Shown here: in pieces, positions 30,239-36,655 of the stretch
Layout of the letters: each line of letters starts with the position of its first letter
Position numbering within the stretch: the stretch's first letter is position 1
DNA from: Treponema sp.
GTDB taxonomy: Bacteria; Spirochaetota; Spirochaetia; Treponematales; Breznakiellaceae
Direction: 5' to 3'
Assembly (NCBI GenBank): GCA_031268975.1
Contig: JAIRWM010000031.1
Span: 1 to 38,951 of the forward strand
DNA length: 38,951 bases
Made by a program: the position numbers and the translations under genes
Notes under the pieces: generated by a model
The model's database searches: none
Told to the model about the DNA's origin: nothing
Seen by the model: the letters and a program-made list of their open reading frames with translations, nothing else

Positions 30239-31401
30239 CACAGCCCCCGCGCCCGGCCGGGCTTCCGGCATCGGAGCAGGGAATAATCGTTCGCGCCCAG
30301 GCCGTGCCTGGCATCCTCGCAGACAAATCCGGCCTTCTCCACCGCCCCGACAAGCTCATCGCAGCGGTACATTTTGCTGTTTCCGTTGGCAATACAGGTA
30401 AAGTAAAGCGAAACGGCCTGGAGGGAAAACGCCGCGGCCTCGAAACGCTGCTTGTCCCAGAACGGTTCCAGAATGTACACATCCGTTTCCGGCCCCGCCG
30501 CTTTCCCAAGCTTTTTCAGAATCGAAGTAACCTCGCCAAGGGAAAAACAGTCCAGAAACTGGCTCATCCATACCGCGTCCGCCCCGGCCGGAAATTCCGC
30601 GCCGTCCGCCAGAACGTCACAGGGAAAAGCGGTGATTCTGCCCGCGAAACCCGCCGCCCCGGCGTTTTTTTCGGCCAGCTCAGTCTGCCCCGGAAGATCC
30701 ACGATAACCACTTCCACGTCGGGATCATAACGGCAGCACAAAACGGCCCACCTTGCCGTGTTTCCCCCGATATCGAGGATTTTTTTCCGCTTTCGGGCAA
30801 ACACCAAAGGCAGCGCCTCGATAAAACCCGCGTCCGAATAAAAATGATCAAACGCGAACCAGCTTTTTTGGATGTTTTCCGGCAGGGAAGAAAGCGCTTC
30901 ATAAATGGTTTTCCAGGGCGCAGCTTCCGCCGGACGCGCAGCTTCCGCCGGACGCGCAGCGTGAAGCTGCTTGAGGCCCAGAGGCTTTCCCGTCCGGATT
31001 GACCGGGTAAGCTCAAACGCGCCCCGGCGGCAGACATCGTTTATAAAATCGAAATTTACCCGGGTCATTTCGTCTTCAAGGAAAAACCAGCCGGTCTTCC
31101 CCAGAACAAAGCGTTCCCCGCCGGCGTCCCCGCCGCGCCCGGCGGAACCGGGCCCCAGCCTGAAAACGCCCAGGCCAAGGCCAATCTCCATGAGCACCTG
31201 GACGCCGTAAGCAGAAACACCGGCGCTTTCCGCCGCCCCGGCGGCCGTAACGCCGTTTCCGCCGGAATCGGAAACAATTTTCAAAATACCCAGTTCAAGA
31301 AGGGCATGCACGGCCTCGAAACACAGGGGGCCGAAAACAATTTTCTGCGCCTCAAATTTCGCGTCAACGGCCCTGATGGCGTCTTTTGTATAATCCGGCA
31401 T
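30238..31401 (-). CDS. SAM-dependent methyltransferase of the polyene cluster (O-methyltransferase-like)
   Basis: The 387-aa enzyme has an N-terminal winged-helix-like domain ('FEAVHALLELGILKIVSD... GVTAAGAAESAGVSAYGVQV') and a C-terminal Rossmann methyltransferase domain. Motif I is 'ILDIGGNTARWAVL' (about 204-217), 'VEVVIVDLPGQTELAEKN' the SAM-acidic region, and 'ADAVWMSQFLDCFSLGEV' a later motif. The layout is that of O-methyltransferases. A methyltransferase acting on the aryl head group is normal for aryl-polyene loci. An 18-bp tandem repeat encodes AARPAE twice in the inter-domain region. It is the first gene of the minus-strand operon, after tRNA-Phe. Confidence 0.82.
   Translation of the reverse strand: MPDYTKDAIRAVDAKFEAQKIVFGPLCFEAVHALLELGILKIVSDSGGNGVTAAGAAESAGVSAYGVQVLMEIGLGLGVFRLGPGSAGRGGDAGGERFVLGKTGWFFLEDEMTRVNFDFINDVCRRGAFELTRSIRTGKPLGLKQLHAARPAEAARPAEAAPWKTIYEALSSLPENIQKSWFAFDHFYSDAGFIEALPLVFARKRKKILDIGGNTARWAVLCCRYDPDVEVVIVDLPGQTELAEKNAGAAGFAGRITAFPCDVLADGAEFPAGADAVWMSQFLDCFSLGEVTSILKKLGKAAGPETDVYILEPFWDKQRFEAAAFSLQAVSLYFTCIANGNSKMYRCDELVGAVEKAGFVCEDARHGLGANDYSLLRCRKPGRARGL
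30918..30960 (-). repeat. 18-bp tandem repeat inside the methyltransferase gene
   Basis: Two perfect copies of an 18-bp unit (30918-30935 and 30936-30953), plus the first 7 bases of a third. On the coding strand they add the hexapeptide AARPAE twice. Because the unit is a multiple of three, copy-number changes would keep the frame. Confidence 0.8.
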
Positions 31402-31469
31402 ACATCCCTGAAACGGCTACAAAGTGTCAGATTTTGGAACCGCTGCCCATGAAATCGCGGTTTCTAGGC

Positions 31470-31488
31470 GGTAAACCGAAGGTTTACC
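31470..31488 (-). other. Hairpin between tRNA-Phe and the methyltransferase gene
   Basis: GGTAAACC-GAA-GGTTTACC is a perfect 8-bp inverted repeat, 10 bp after the tRNA 3' end and about 70 bp before the methyltransferase start on the minus strand. No T-run follows. It may be a processing site or weak terminator separating the tRNA from the polyene genes. Confidence 0.45.
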
Positions 31489-31497
31489 GGCGAAAAC

Positions 31498-31570
31498 TGC
31501 CACCTCAGAGAATCGAACTCTAGACACAAGGATTTTCAGTCCTTTGCTCTACCAACTGAGCTAAGGTGGC
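31498..31570 (-). tRNA. tRNA-Phe (anticodon GAA)
   Basis: A 73-nt cloverleaf on the minus strand. The acceptor stem GCCACCT/AGGTGGC is 7 bp and the D-stem is GCTC/GAGC. The anticodon stem is AAGGA/TCCTT with loop CTGAAAA (anticodon at 31535-31537). The T-stem is TAGAG/CTCTG with TTCGATT, and the discriminator is A. CCA is not encoded. It lies upstream of the polyene methyltransferase operon on the same strand and beside an AT-rich two-gene unit. Confidence 0.96.
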
Positions 31571-31708
31571 ATAAGTCTTTATACCATATGGACTTGACGG
31601 ACACCGCGGTTCGGCGTCCCCGCCGCATGGTATTTACAGGATTACATTAAAACCGGCAAAACGTCAAGCGGTCCGGGCGAATTTTTCGAATTCCACGAAG
31701 AACCGTAC

Positions 31709-32254
31709 CTAATTAGTCGATCGGGCAGAAAGAATGGGATACTCCTTCTCAAGGGTTTCGGTGGATATTGATTCTATCAAAACGACAAACGAATCAATGC
31801 TAAAGTTTCTGAACCGGAAGGAGTATTCAAGAAATTTGACGTATGAATCTTTGATTTTGTTTGTTCGTTTAATTCTCCCGGTTGTTTCCAGTACCAACCC
31901 AATGAAATGAATAACAAATGCCTCATTGATACAACTGGCATCGAGGTTAGTCTTGAACCGTTTATCGGTTATGGTAAAAGGTCTTAATTTTAGTATCCAG
32001 TACGCATATAACGCAGCTTCTTTACATTCGTTTATTTTCATACCGTGGAAACATTGATAATAAGCTTTTCGCTTATCGACCCGAACAATTATATCTACAA
32101 GAGTAAGAAATGAAATATGGCACTCTGTACGAGAGGGGAAACCTTTTAATTTTAAAAAATCCTCGAACCGCCTGTAAAAGAGTTTTATTATTTCCTCAAT
32201 ATCGGTCTGGGGGATTCGACTGTACCTGAGCTCTTCATTCCGCCGGTCGGGCAT
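31709..32254 (-). CDS. AT-rich gene of unknown function (181 aa)
   Basis: An all-helical looking, basic protein ('TDIEEIIKLFYRRFEDFLKL', 'ECHISFLTLVDIIVRVDKRK', 'YIRKYAYWILKLRPF'-like composition). It has no signal peptide, membrane segment or motif I recognise. Two sampled stretches are 40% and 33% GC (31741-31800, 31801-31860), far below neighbouring genes, which suggests recent transfer. It starts 2 bp after the stop of the 65-codon gene at 32257, so the pair is almost certainly one operon. The small-upstream/larger-downstream layout resembles toxin-antitoxin or immunity pairs, but no known fold supports that. Confidence 0.65.
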   Translation of the reverse strand: MPDRRNEELRYSRIPQTDIEEIIKLFYRRFEDFLKLKGFPSRTECHISFLTLVDIIVRVDKRKAYYQCFHGMKINECKEAALYAYWILKLRPFTITDKRFKTNLDASCINEAFVIHFIGLVLETTGRIKRTNKIKDSYVKFLEYSFRFRNFSIDSFVVLIESISTETLEKEYPILSARSTN

Positions 32255-32256
32255 AA

Positions 32257-32454
32257 TTACAGGGCTGCTTTCCTTACAAAGGCCGGAGACGCGCTAATAT
32301 CAGGTTTTCCCTTCTCAAGAATATCCAGGAAACCGCTCTCGGACCTGTTTAGTTGAGGTTGATTACCATCAGTCCAGTTAAACACTTTTTCCGCCATGTC
32401 GGCCACATCGGCGGAGGAAAGCCCGGGAACAACCTCTTTGTCCTTGTTATTCAT
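32257..32454 (-). CDS. Small protein of unknown function (65 aa) paired with the 181-aa gene
   Basis: A 65-aa acidic/neutral product ('SSADVADMAEKVFNWTDGNQ', 'SGFLDILEKGKPDISASPAF'). It resembles short bacterial peptides that act as partners of a larger downstream protein. AGGGG precedes the ATG, with a predicted promoter about 30 bp upstream. There is no HTH or known antitoxin motif. Coupled directly to the 181-aa gene, it belongs to the same transferred-looking unit. Confidence 0.6.
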   Translation of the reverse strand: MNNKDKEVVPGLSSADVADMAEKVFNWTDGNQPQLNRSESGFLDILEKGKPDISASPAFVRKAAL

Positions 32455-32485
32455 TTTTTATTTCCCCTTGTACAGTAAATTCCAC

Positions 32486-32513
32486 TATTTACAAGAATAA
32501 TGAATTTTGTAAA
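32486..32513 (-). promoter_or_regulatory. Predicted promoter of the AT-rich two-gene unit
   Basis: Minus strand: TTTACA (32513-32508), 16-bp spacer, TAAATA (32491-32486), giving a leader of about 25 nt to the ATG at 32454. The rest of the 32455-32836 gap holds the divergent promoter at 32741 and no recognisable gene. Confidence 0.5.
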
Positions 32514-32740
32514 AAGTTACTAACCCCTCCCGGCGGATAGACATTACGGATACTTCTCTTTATCTCGGCCAGGATACCATTATTCCCCGGTTTCTGCAAC
32601 AAAATTCCATTTTTCTTGACAATTTTCCCCGCTTTTCTGTGGACAAAGGGTTTAAAAACCCTGGACTATGTCCGGGGCGGCCTTTGGATTCTTCGGCGCG
32701 TTTTCATCTTTTTTTATGACTGATATTTCGCCGAAATCTT

Positions 32741-32769
32741 TTGACTAATCCTGAAAATTTTGTTAAATT
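32741..32769 (+). promoter_or_regulatory. Predicted promoter of the beta-barrel-like gene
   Basis: TTGACT (32741-32746), exactly 17-bp spacer, TAAATT (32764-32769). The inferred start near 32776 gives a 60-nt leader with a GC-rich foldable stretch and then GGAGG before the ATG at 32837. Confidence 0.6.
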
Positions 32770-32836
32770 GGTAGTGGCTTCGAGCGTCGCCGTTTTTGCG
32801 CCGTCTCGATGGCTCTGACAATTTTGGAGGATAACC

Positions 32837-33841
32837 ATGAAATTTAGCGCGAAAGTAATAACCACGCTGTTTTTGGCCGCCGCCCTGGCAGTGTCTGCTT
32901 CGGCGCAAACCAACACCGACATAAAAAAGTTCGAAAACGCCATTACCGATGTGTCGCAGGTACTGGGAAAGGCCATGATTACCAATTCGGCCTTTGGCCT
33001 TAACTGGTCCGACGCCTATATCGGCCAGCTGATCGGGTCCCCTCCCCACTTCGGGATCGGGGCAAGCGGCGGGTTTACGGCGATTCCCGGGAACAAGCTT
33101 GATCCCATCTTTAAAGAATTTAACGATAAGGGTTTCGATTCGCTGGACCTGCCCGTCAATTTTATGCCCCTGCCGGCGCTCGCGGCGGAATTGCGGCTTG
33201 GCGGGTTTCTCCTTCCGTTTGACATAGGGATCAAAGCCCTCCCCGTGCCTGAGCAGACCTTTGAGGATTTTAAAATAAAATACACCATGGTGGGCGGGGA
33301 TATCCGCTATGCCCTGATGAAAGAATCGGGCCGGAAACCGAACATTTCCGTCGGCGTCGGTCTTACCTACACCAACGCCGATCTCAGTGCCGCCCTGTCG
33401 GGTGGCGCCGACATTGATCTTACTGATCTGGGATACTCCGGCGATACACTGGAAATCCGCAATCCTCAGCTGAATTTTTCCATGCAAAACACGACATTGG
33501 ATTTAAAGGTTCAGGTAAGCAAACGGTTCTTCATCGTCACTCCGTACGTGGGGCTGGGAGTCAGTTACGGCTGGTCCTCGATTGATCTTGGCGCCAACAC
33601 CACTATTACAGTTAATGGCAGTGCTGTACCTTCTACAGTCATTAATAGCATGATGGACGAATACGGGATATCGCTGTCGGGCACCGGTCTGAGCAAGAGC
33701 GGGAAATATTCAGGGTTTGGCCTCAGGGGTTTTGGTGGACTTTCCCTCAATATTTCTGTAGTGAAGATCGACATAACGGGCCTGTATGACGTGGTGAACC
33801 AGAACTGGGGAGCGGGCTTTGGGCTCAGGGTACAGATATAA
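32837..33841 (+). CDS. Exported outer-membrane beta-barrel-like protein
   Basis: A 334-aa protein with signal peptide ('VITTLFLAAALAVSASA', cut before QTN). The mature protein has many alternating amphipathic strands ('LSLNISVVKIDITGLYDVVN', 'KRFFIVTPYVGLGVSYGW', 'PNISVGVGLTYTNADLSAAL') and ends in 'GAGFGLRVQI', a barrel-like end. GGAGG precedes the ATG. A Gly-rich, conserved-looking 'GIGASGGFTAIPGNK' lies near residue 70. It looks like a Treponema outer-membrane protein; transport substrate is unknown. Confidence 0.75.
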   Translation: MKFSAKVITTLFLAAALAVSASAQTNTDIKKFENAITDVSQVLGKAMITNSAFGLNWSDAYIGQLIGSPPHFGIGASGGFTAIPGNKLDPIFKEFNDKGFDSLDLPVNFMPLPALAAELRLGGFLLPFDIGIKALPVPEQTFEDFKIKYTMVGGDIRYALMKESGRKPNISVGVGLTYTNADLSAALSGGADIDLTDLGYSGDTLEIRNPQLNFSMQNTTLDLKVQVSKRFFIVTPYVGLGVSYGWSSIDLGANTTITVNGSAVPSTVINSMMDEYGISLSGTGLSKSGKYSGFGLRGFGGLSLNISVVKIDITGLYDVVNQNWGAGFGLRVQI

Positions 33842-33850
33842 GGCCGCCGA

Positions 33851-34012
33851 ATGGAAAAGTTTGTCTGTAATCTTTGCGGGTATGTGTACGATCCGGCCGC
33901 CGGGGACCCCGACGGCGGTATAAAACCGGGTACGGCGTTTAAAGATATCCCCGACGACTGGGTATGCCCCCTGTGCGGGGCGTCGAAGTCGGACTTTTCT
34001 CCCGCGGTCTGA
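33851..34012 (+). CDS. Rubredoxin
   Basis: A 53-aa protein with the two Cys-x-x-Cys knuckles of rubredoxin: Cys6/Cys9 in '[12 protein letters not shown]' and Cys39/Cys42 in '[15 protein letters not shown]'. The conserved aromatic and Pro residues are all present. Rubredoxin is a one-electron carrier in anaerobes, often passing electrons to superoxide reductase or rubrerythrin for oxygen defence. It is too short for most gene callers at a 60-aa cut. It lies 9 bp after the barrel gene and 1 bp before the next small gene, so it is probably cotranscribed with both. Confidence 0.96.
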   Translation: MEKFVCNLCGYVYDPAAGDPDGGIKPGTAFKDIPDDWVCPLCGASKSDFSPAV

Positions 34013-34013
34013 A

Positions 34014-34307
34014 ATGTTTTTAAGCCGGGAAGACTTTACATTTACGATAGGGTACGATGGCCCCCGGGCGGTGGTAGACGGCCAGGCCAAACGGCGCTGC
34101 GGCTCTCTTTCCGCCGGGAAGCTCGCGGAAAGGGGGCTTTTCCGGGCGGCCTGGTCGTCCGCGGTGTATTCGGAAAACATGGCTGAAAAGCAGCTGGTTC
34201 TGGATATATACAACAAGGCGGCCGGAACCTCCTACAAGGCCGAAAACCCGCCGGACAGGCTTTTCGGCGTGTTCCCCGTGGATGTCAGGCGGGCCATCGT
34301 ACTGTAG
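34014..34307 (+). CDS. Small conserved-looking protein after rubredoxin (97 aa)
   Basis: A 97-aa soluble protein ('EDFTFTIGYDGPRAVVDGQA', 'GLFRAAWSSAVYSENMAEKQ', 'LVLDIYNKAAGTSYKAENPP'). No Cys pair, HTH or membrane segment is seen. It starts 1 bp after the rubredoxin stop, so the two are translationally linked. That suggests a redox or oxygen-response partner, but this is position-based inference only. It converges on the TPR gene with a 1-bp gap between stops. Confidence 0.6.
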   Translation: MFLSREDFTFTIGYDGPRAVVDGQAKRRCGSLSAGKLAERGLFRAAWSSAVYSENMAEKQLVLDIYNKAAGTSYKAENPPDRLFGVFPVDVRRAIVL

Positions 34308-34308
34308 C

Positions 34309-35997
34309 TCAATAATTCGGGCCCAGCGCCGCCCGGTATTCGGTTTCGTAACGCTTGAGCCGGGGATTGTTCGGGTCAAGGGCCAGCGCCTGTTTGAGGT
34401 AATACACGGCCCGGCGTTCGTCCCGGCGGCGGTGGTAAATTTCGAACATGGCGGCGAGCGCGTCGAGGTTCCGCGGATCCTCGAAAAGGCTTGACCGGAG
34501 ATCGTTCATCGCCGCGTCGTCGTTGTTTCGTGTTCTGCTCCGCAAATAATAGTACCTGCTCTTTTGCGCTCCCCCGCCGGCGGATTGGATCCGCTGTTCT
34601 ATAATCTGTAGCGCTTCGGACTGCCGGCCGGTGTCTATAAGGGCGGAAAGGTACGCTCCCGCCGCTTCCTCGCTGGCCGGCTCACGGGTAAAAAGTTCCC
34701 GCGCGTAGGAAAGGGCCGCCGAGGAATTTCCCAGCCCCCGTTCCACCCGGTATCCGTCAAGCAAATCCCCGCTGGTCCGGCGGACAGAAAGAAGCCGCGC
34801 CAGCATATCCCCCGCTTCCCTCCAGGTCTGCCGCCGCACCGCGTCCTTTACCGCCAGTGACAGCACTTCCGGGTCGGGATTTGGCTGGCCGAGAAACCGG
34901 CTAAGGATGGCCCGGCCTTCCTCGGAATCTTCCGGCCGGGACGATTCCATTAAAAGGCCCGCCATGTACACAAGCGCCTGTGCGTCGTCCGGCCGGGAAC
35001 GGATTATGGAACGCAGGTAATTCAGGGCCGAATCGCGGTTATGGTACAATTCGGCCTGGAGCCGGGCCCGCAGGAAAAGATACTGGCGGTTTGCCGAGTC
35101 AATTGACGCGTAAGCGTCAAGCGGGGCCTGGGCTTCCTGATAACGGCCCTGTTCCATCGCCGAAAGGGCCCCCAGAAGGAGAAATTCCCCGTCACGGGGG
35201 TTACGCTGAAGTATTTCCGCGACGGCCGCGTCAACCCGGGACCAATTCCGGAAAGCGGCATAGTTCCGGGCCTGTTCCTTTTTTATCCCCAGATTATCCG
35301 GATAGCGCACCAAAAGCTCGGCAAGGCGGGCTGTTGCCTGCTCCTGTTCCCCCCGGCTGTTCATTATTCTGATAAGGCCCAGCTCCGCGGGATAACAGCC
35401 CGCCGCCAGTTCCAGCGTTCTGCCGTAAGAAGTCTCCGCGCCGCCGTAATCGCCTTCCCGTTCATACACAAAACCCCGGAAAAGCGGCGGCAGGGCCGAA
35501 TCCGGATTAAGCCGGGCGGCGCGTTCCAGATCCGGCAGGGCGTTTCGGAGTAAGACGCCGCCCCCCGGCTCGGGGTACAGGGCGAGAAACGGCAGTATAC
35601 ATTCCAGAAAGTCCCGCACACCCTCCGGAGGCGGGGTGTACACGCCCCTGTCGGTGTCCCTGAGTATCCGGGTATAGGCGCTGGTAACCGGAGGATCCGG
35701 GGGCAGGTAGCGCACCGGCACATCCGGGTACACTGAACGGAGCAGGGCCGCCGCCACCGCGTTCATCTGCCGGCCGAATTCCGTCGCCCCAAGGTTTCTG
35801 TCCTGGATCAGAAAAACGGCCCCGGCCAGGGACTGCGGGGAGCCGGCTTCGACCTGATACCGGATTTCATCGGCTATTCCCCGGATAACCGGGGGCCCGG
35901 AAACGCCGGACCCGGTTTGAATCGGTACCGGCTGCACCGGCACTTCCGTCTTGCAGGAGCACAACGCCGCGAAAAGAAGATAAACGATGCGCCGCAT
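34309..35997 (-). CDS. TPR-repeat lipoprotein
   Basis: A 562-aa lipoprotein with signal 'IVYLLFAALCSC' (lipobox LCSC, Cys about 13). Many tetratricopeptide-like helices follow: 'LERAARLNPDSALPPLFRGF', 'YEREGDYGGAETSYGRTLEL', 'LRSIIRSRPDDAQALVYMAG', 'VYYLKQALALDPNNPRLKRY'. TPR arrays scaffold protein complexes. The frame is open to 36126, but ATG 35997 begins exactly at the lipoprotein signal. The ribosome site is weak. It is probably an envelope assembly factor. It converges on the rubredoxin operon and follows the six-helix membrane gene. Confidence 0.82.
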   Translation of the reverse strand: MRRIVYLLFAALCSCKTEVPVQPVPIQTGSGVSGPPVIRGIADEIRYQVEAGSPQSLAGAVFLIQDRNLGATEFGRQMNAVAAALLRSVYPDVPVRYLPPDPPVTSAYTRILRDTDRGVYTPPPEGVRDFLECILPFLALYPEPGGGVLLRNALPDLERAARLNPDSALPPLFRGFVYEREGDYGGAETSYGRTLELAAGCYPAELGLIRIMNSRGEQEQATARLAELLVRYPDNLGIKKEQARNYAAFRNWSRVDAAVAEILQRNPRDGEFLLLGALSAMEQGRYQEAQAPLDAYASIDSANRQYLFLRARLQAELYHNRDSALNYLRSIIRSRPDDAQALVYMAGLLMESSRPEDSEEGRAILSRFLGQPNPDPEVLSLAVKDAVRRQTWREAGDMLARLLSVRRTSGDLLDGYRVERGLGNSSAALSYARELFTREPASEEAAGAYLSALIDTGRQSEALQIIEQRIQSAGGGAQKSRYYYLRSRTRNNDDAAMNDLRSSLFEDPRNLDALAAMFEIYHRRRDERRAVYYLKQALALDPNNPRLKRYETEYRAALGPNY

Positions 35998-36047
35998 ATA
36001 CCGCGAAGAGGCCGCCCTGAAACGGCAGCCGGATGTGTCCACGGCTT

Positions 36048-36587
36048 TTATTCTCCGTTTTTTTTGTTGGTCCCAAATGATAACAGTACCAGGACAAGCC
36101 CGGCCAGAACCATGCAGAGCGGCCACCAGTCAATAATAAAACGCTTGAACGAAAACGAAACAAGTTTGAGCGAAAACGGAAGCAGCGAAAAGCCAAGCGT
36201 GATAAAAGCCAGGGAAGGGATAAGGTACTGTATCCGCATCGCCCTGAAATGACGCCAGCCGGCGGGAACAAGCGCGAATCCGGCGAATACGGAAAGCATC
36301 GGCCAGAGCCGGGGAAGCGTTAACGGAATAATATGCAGCCCGGAAACGAGGAAAAAAAGGCCGACTAAAAAGAAAAACGAGGCGAAAAAAAGGTATACCG
36401 GCTTCTTGCTGATTTTTGTGGCGATAATCGCGAACAAGCAGCCGATAATCAAAAAAAGGCAGGAACTGAGCAGCGGAAGGCGGGAAACGCCGGCAATGGC
36501 GCCCAAAAGAAAAACGACCCCCAGAAGCATCAACAGGAGTCCGGCATAAAACACAATCCGGGCGGCGAAACGACGGGTAAAACGCAT
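36048..36587 (-). CDS. Six-helix membrane protein of unknown function
   Basis: A 179-aa product with about six transmembrane segments ('IVFYAGLLLMLLGVVFLLGA', 'LPLLSSCLFLIIGCLFAIIA', 'VYLFFASFFFLVGLFFLVSG', 'LWPMLSVFAGFALVPAG', 'YLIPSLAFITLGFSLLPFSL', 'WWPLCMVLAGLVLVLLSF'). The pattern resembles LiaF/DUF-type small membrane proteins. The frame is open to 36626, but that extension is exactly a TTGGCA-N18-TATAAT promoter, so ATG 36587 is the start. The mRNA leader would be only 2-3 nt. It lies 50 bp upstream of the TPR lipoprotein on the same strand. Confidence 0.75.
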   Translation of the reverse strand: MRFTRRFAARIVFYAGLLLMLLGVVFLLGAIAGVSRLPLLSSCLFLIIGCLFAIIATKISKKPVYLFFASFFFLVGLFFLVSGLHIIPLTLPRLWPMLSVFAGFALVPAGWRHFRAMRIQYLIPSLAFITLGFSLLPFSLKLVSFSFKRFIIDWWPLCMVLAGLVLVLLSFGTNKKNGE

Positions 36588-36596
36588 ATATCCGCA

Positions 36597-36626
36597 ATTA
36601 TACCTGTTTTTTTCTTCTCTTGCCAA
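36597..36626 (-). promoter_or_regulatory. Promoter for the six-helix membrane gene, giving an almost leaderless mRNA
   Basis: Minus strand: TTGGCA (36626-36621), 18-bp spacer, TATAAT (36602-36597), then 9 nt to the ATG at 36587. The expected transcript start is at or 2-3 nt before the ATG and leaves no room for a Shine-Dalgarno. Confidence 0.6.
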
Positions 36627-36655
36627 TGGTACATCTCCATGTTAGGATCGGTTTG

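Noticed and set aside
31578-31583. TATAAA just upstream of tRNA-Phe as its promoter -10
   Set aside because: It would place the start at the mature tRNA 5' end, and no -35 is found at the right spacing, so it is not listed as a promoter.
31498-31708. tRNA-Phe as an integration (att) site
   Set aside because: No second copy of the tRNA 3' end and no integrase gene were found near the AT-rich unit.
32616-32644. TTGACA at 32616 as a promoter
   Set aside because: No acceptable -10 at 16-18 bp; the TTGACT-N17-TAAATT pair at 32741 is far better.
36588-36626. TTG-initiated extension of the six-helix membrane protein
   Set aside because: The extension is exactly a -35/-10 promoter, so the ATG at 36587 is preferred.
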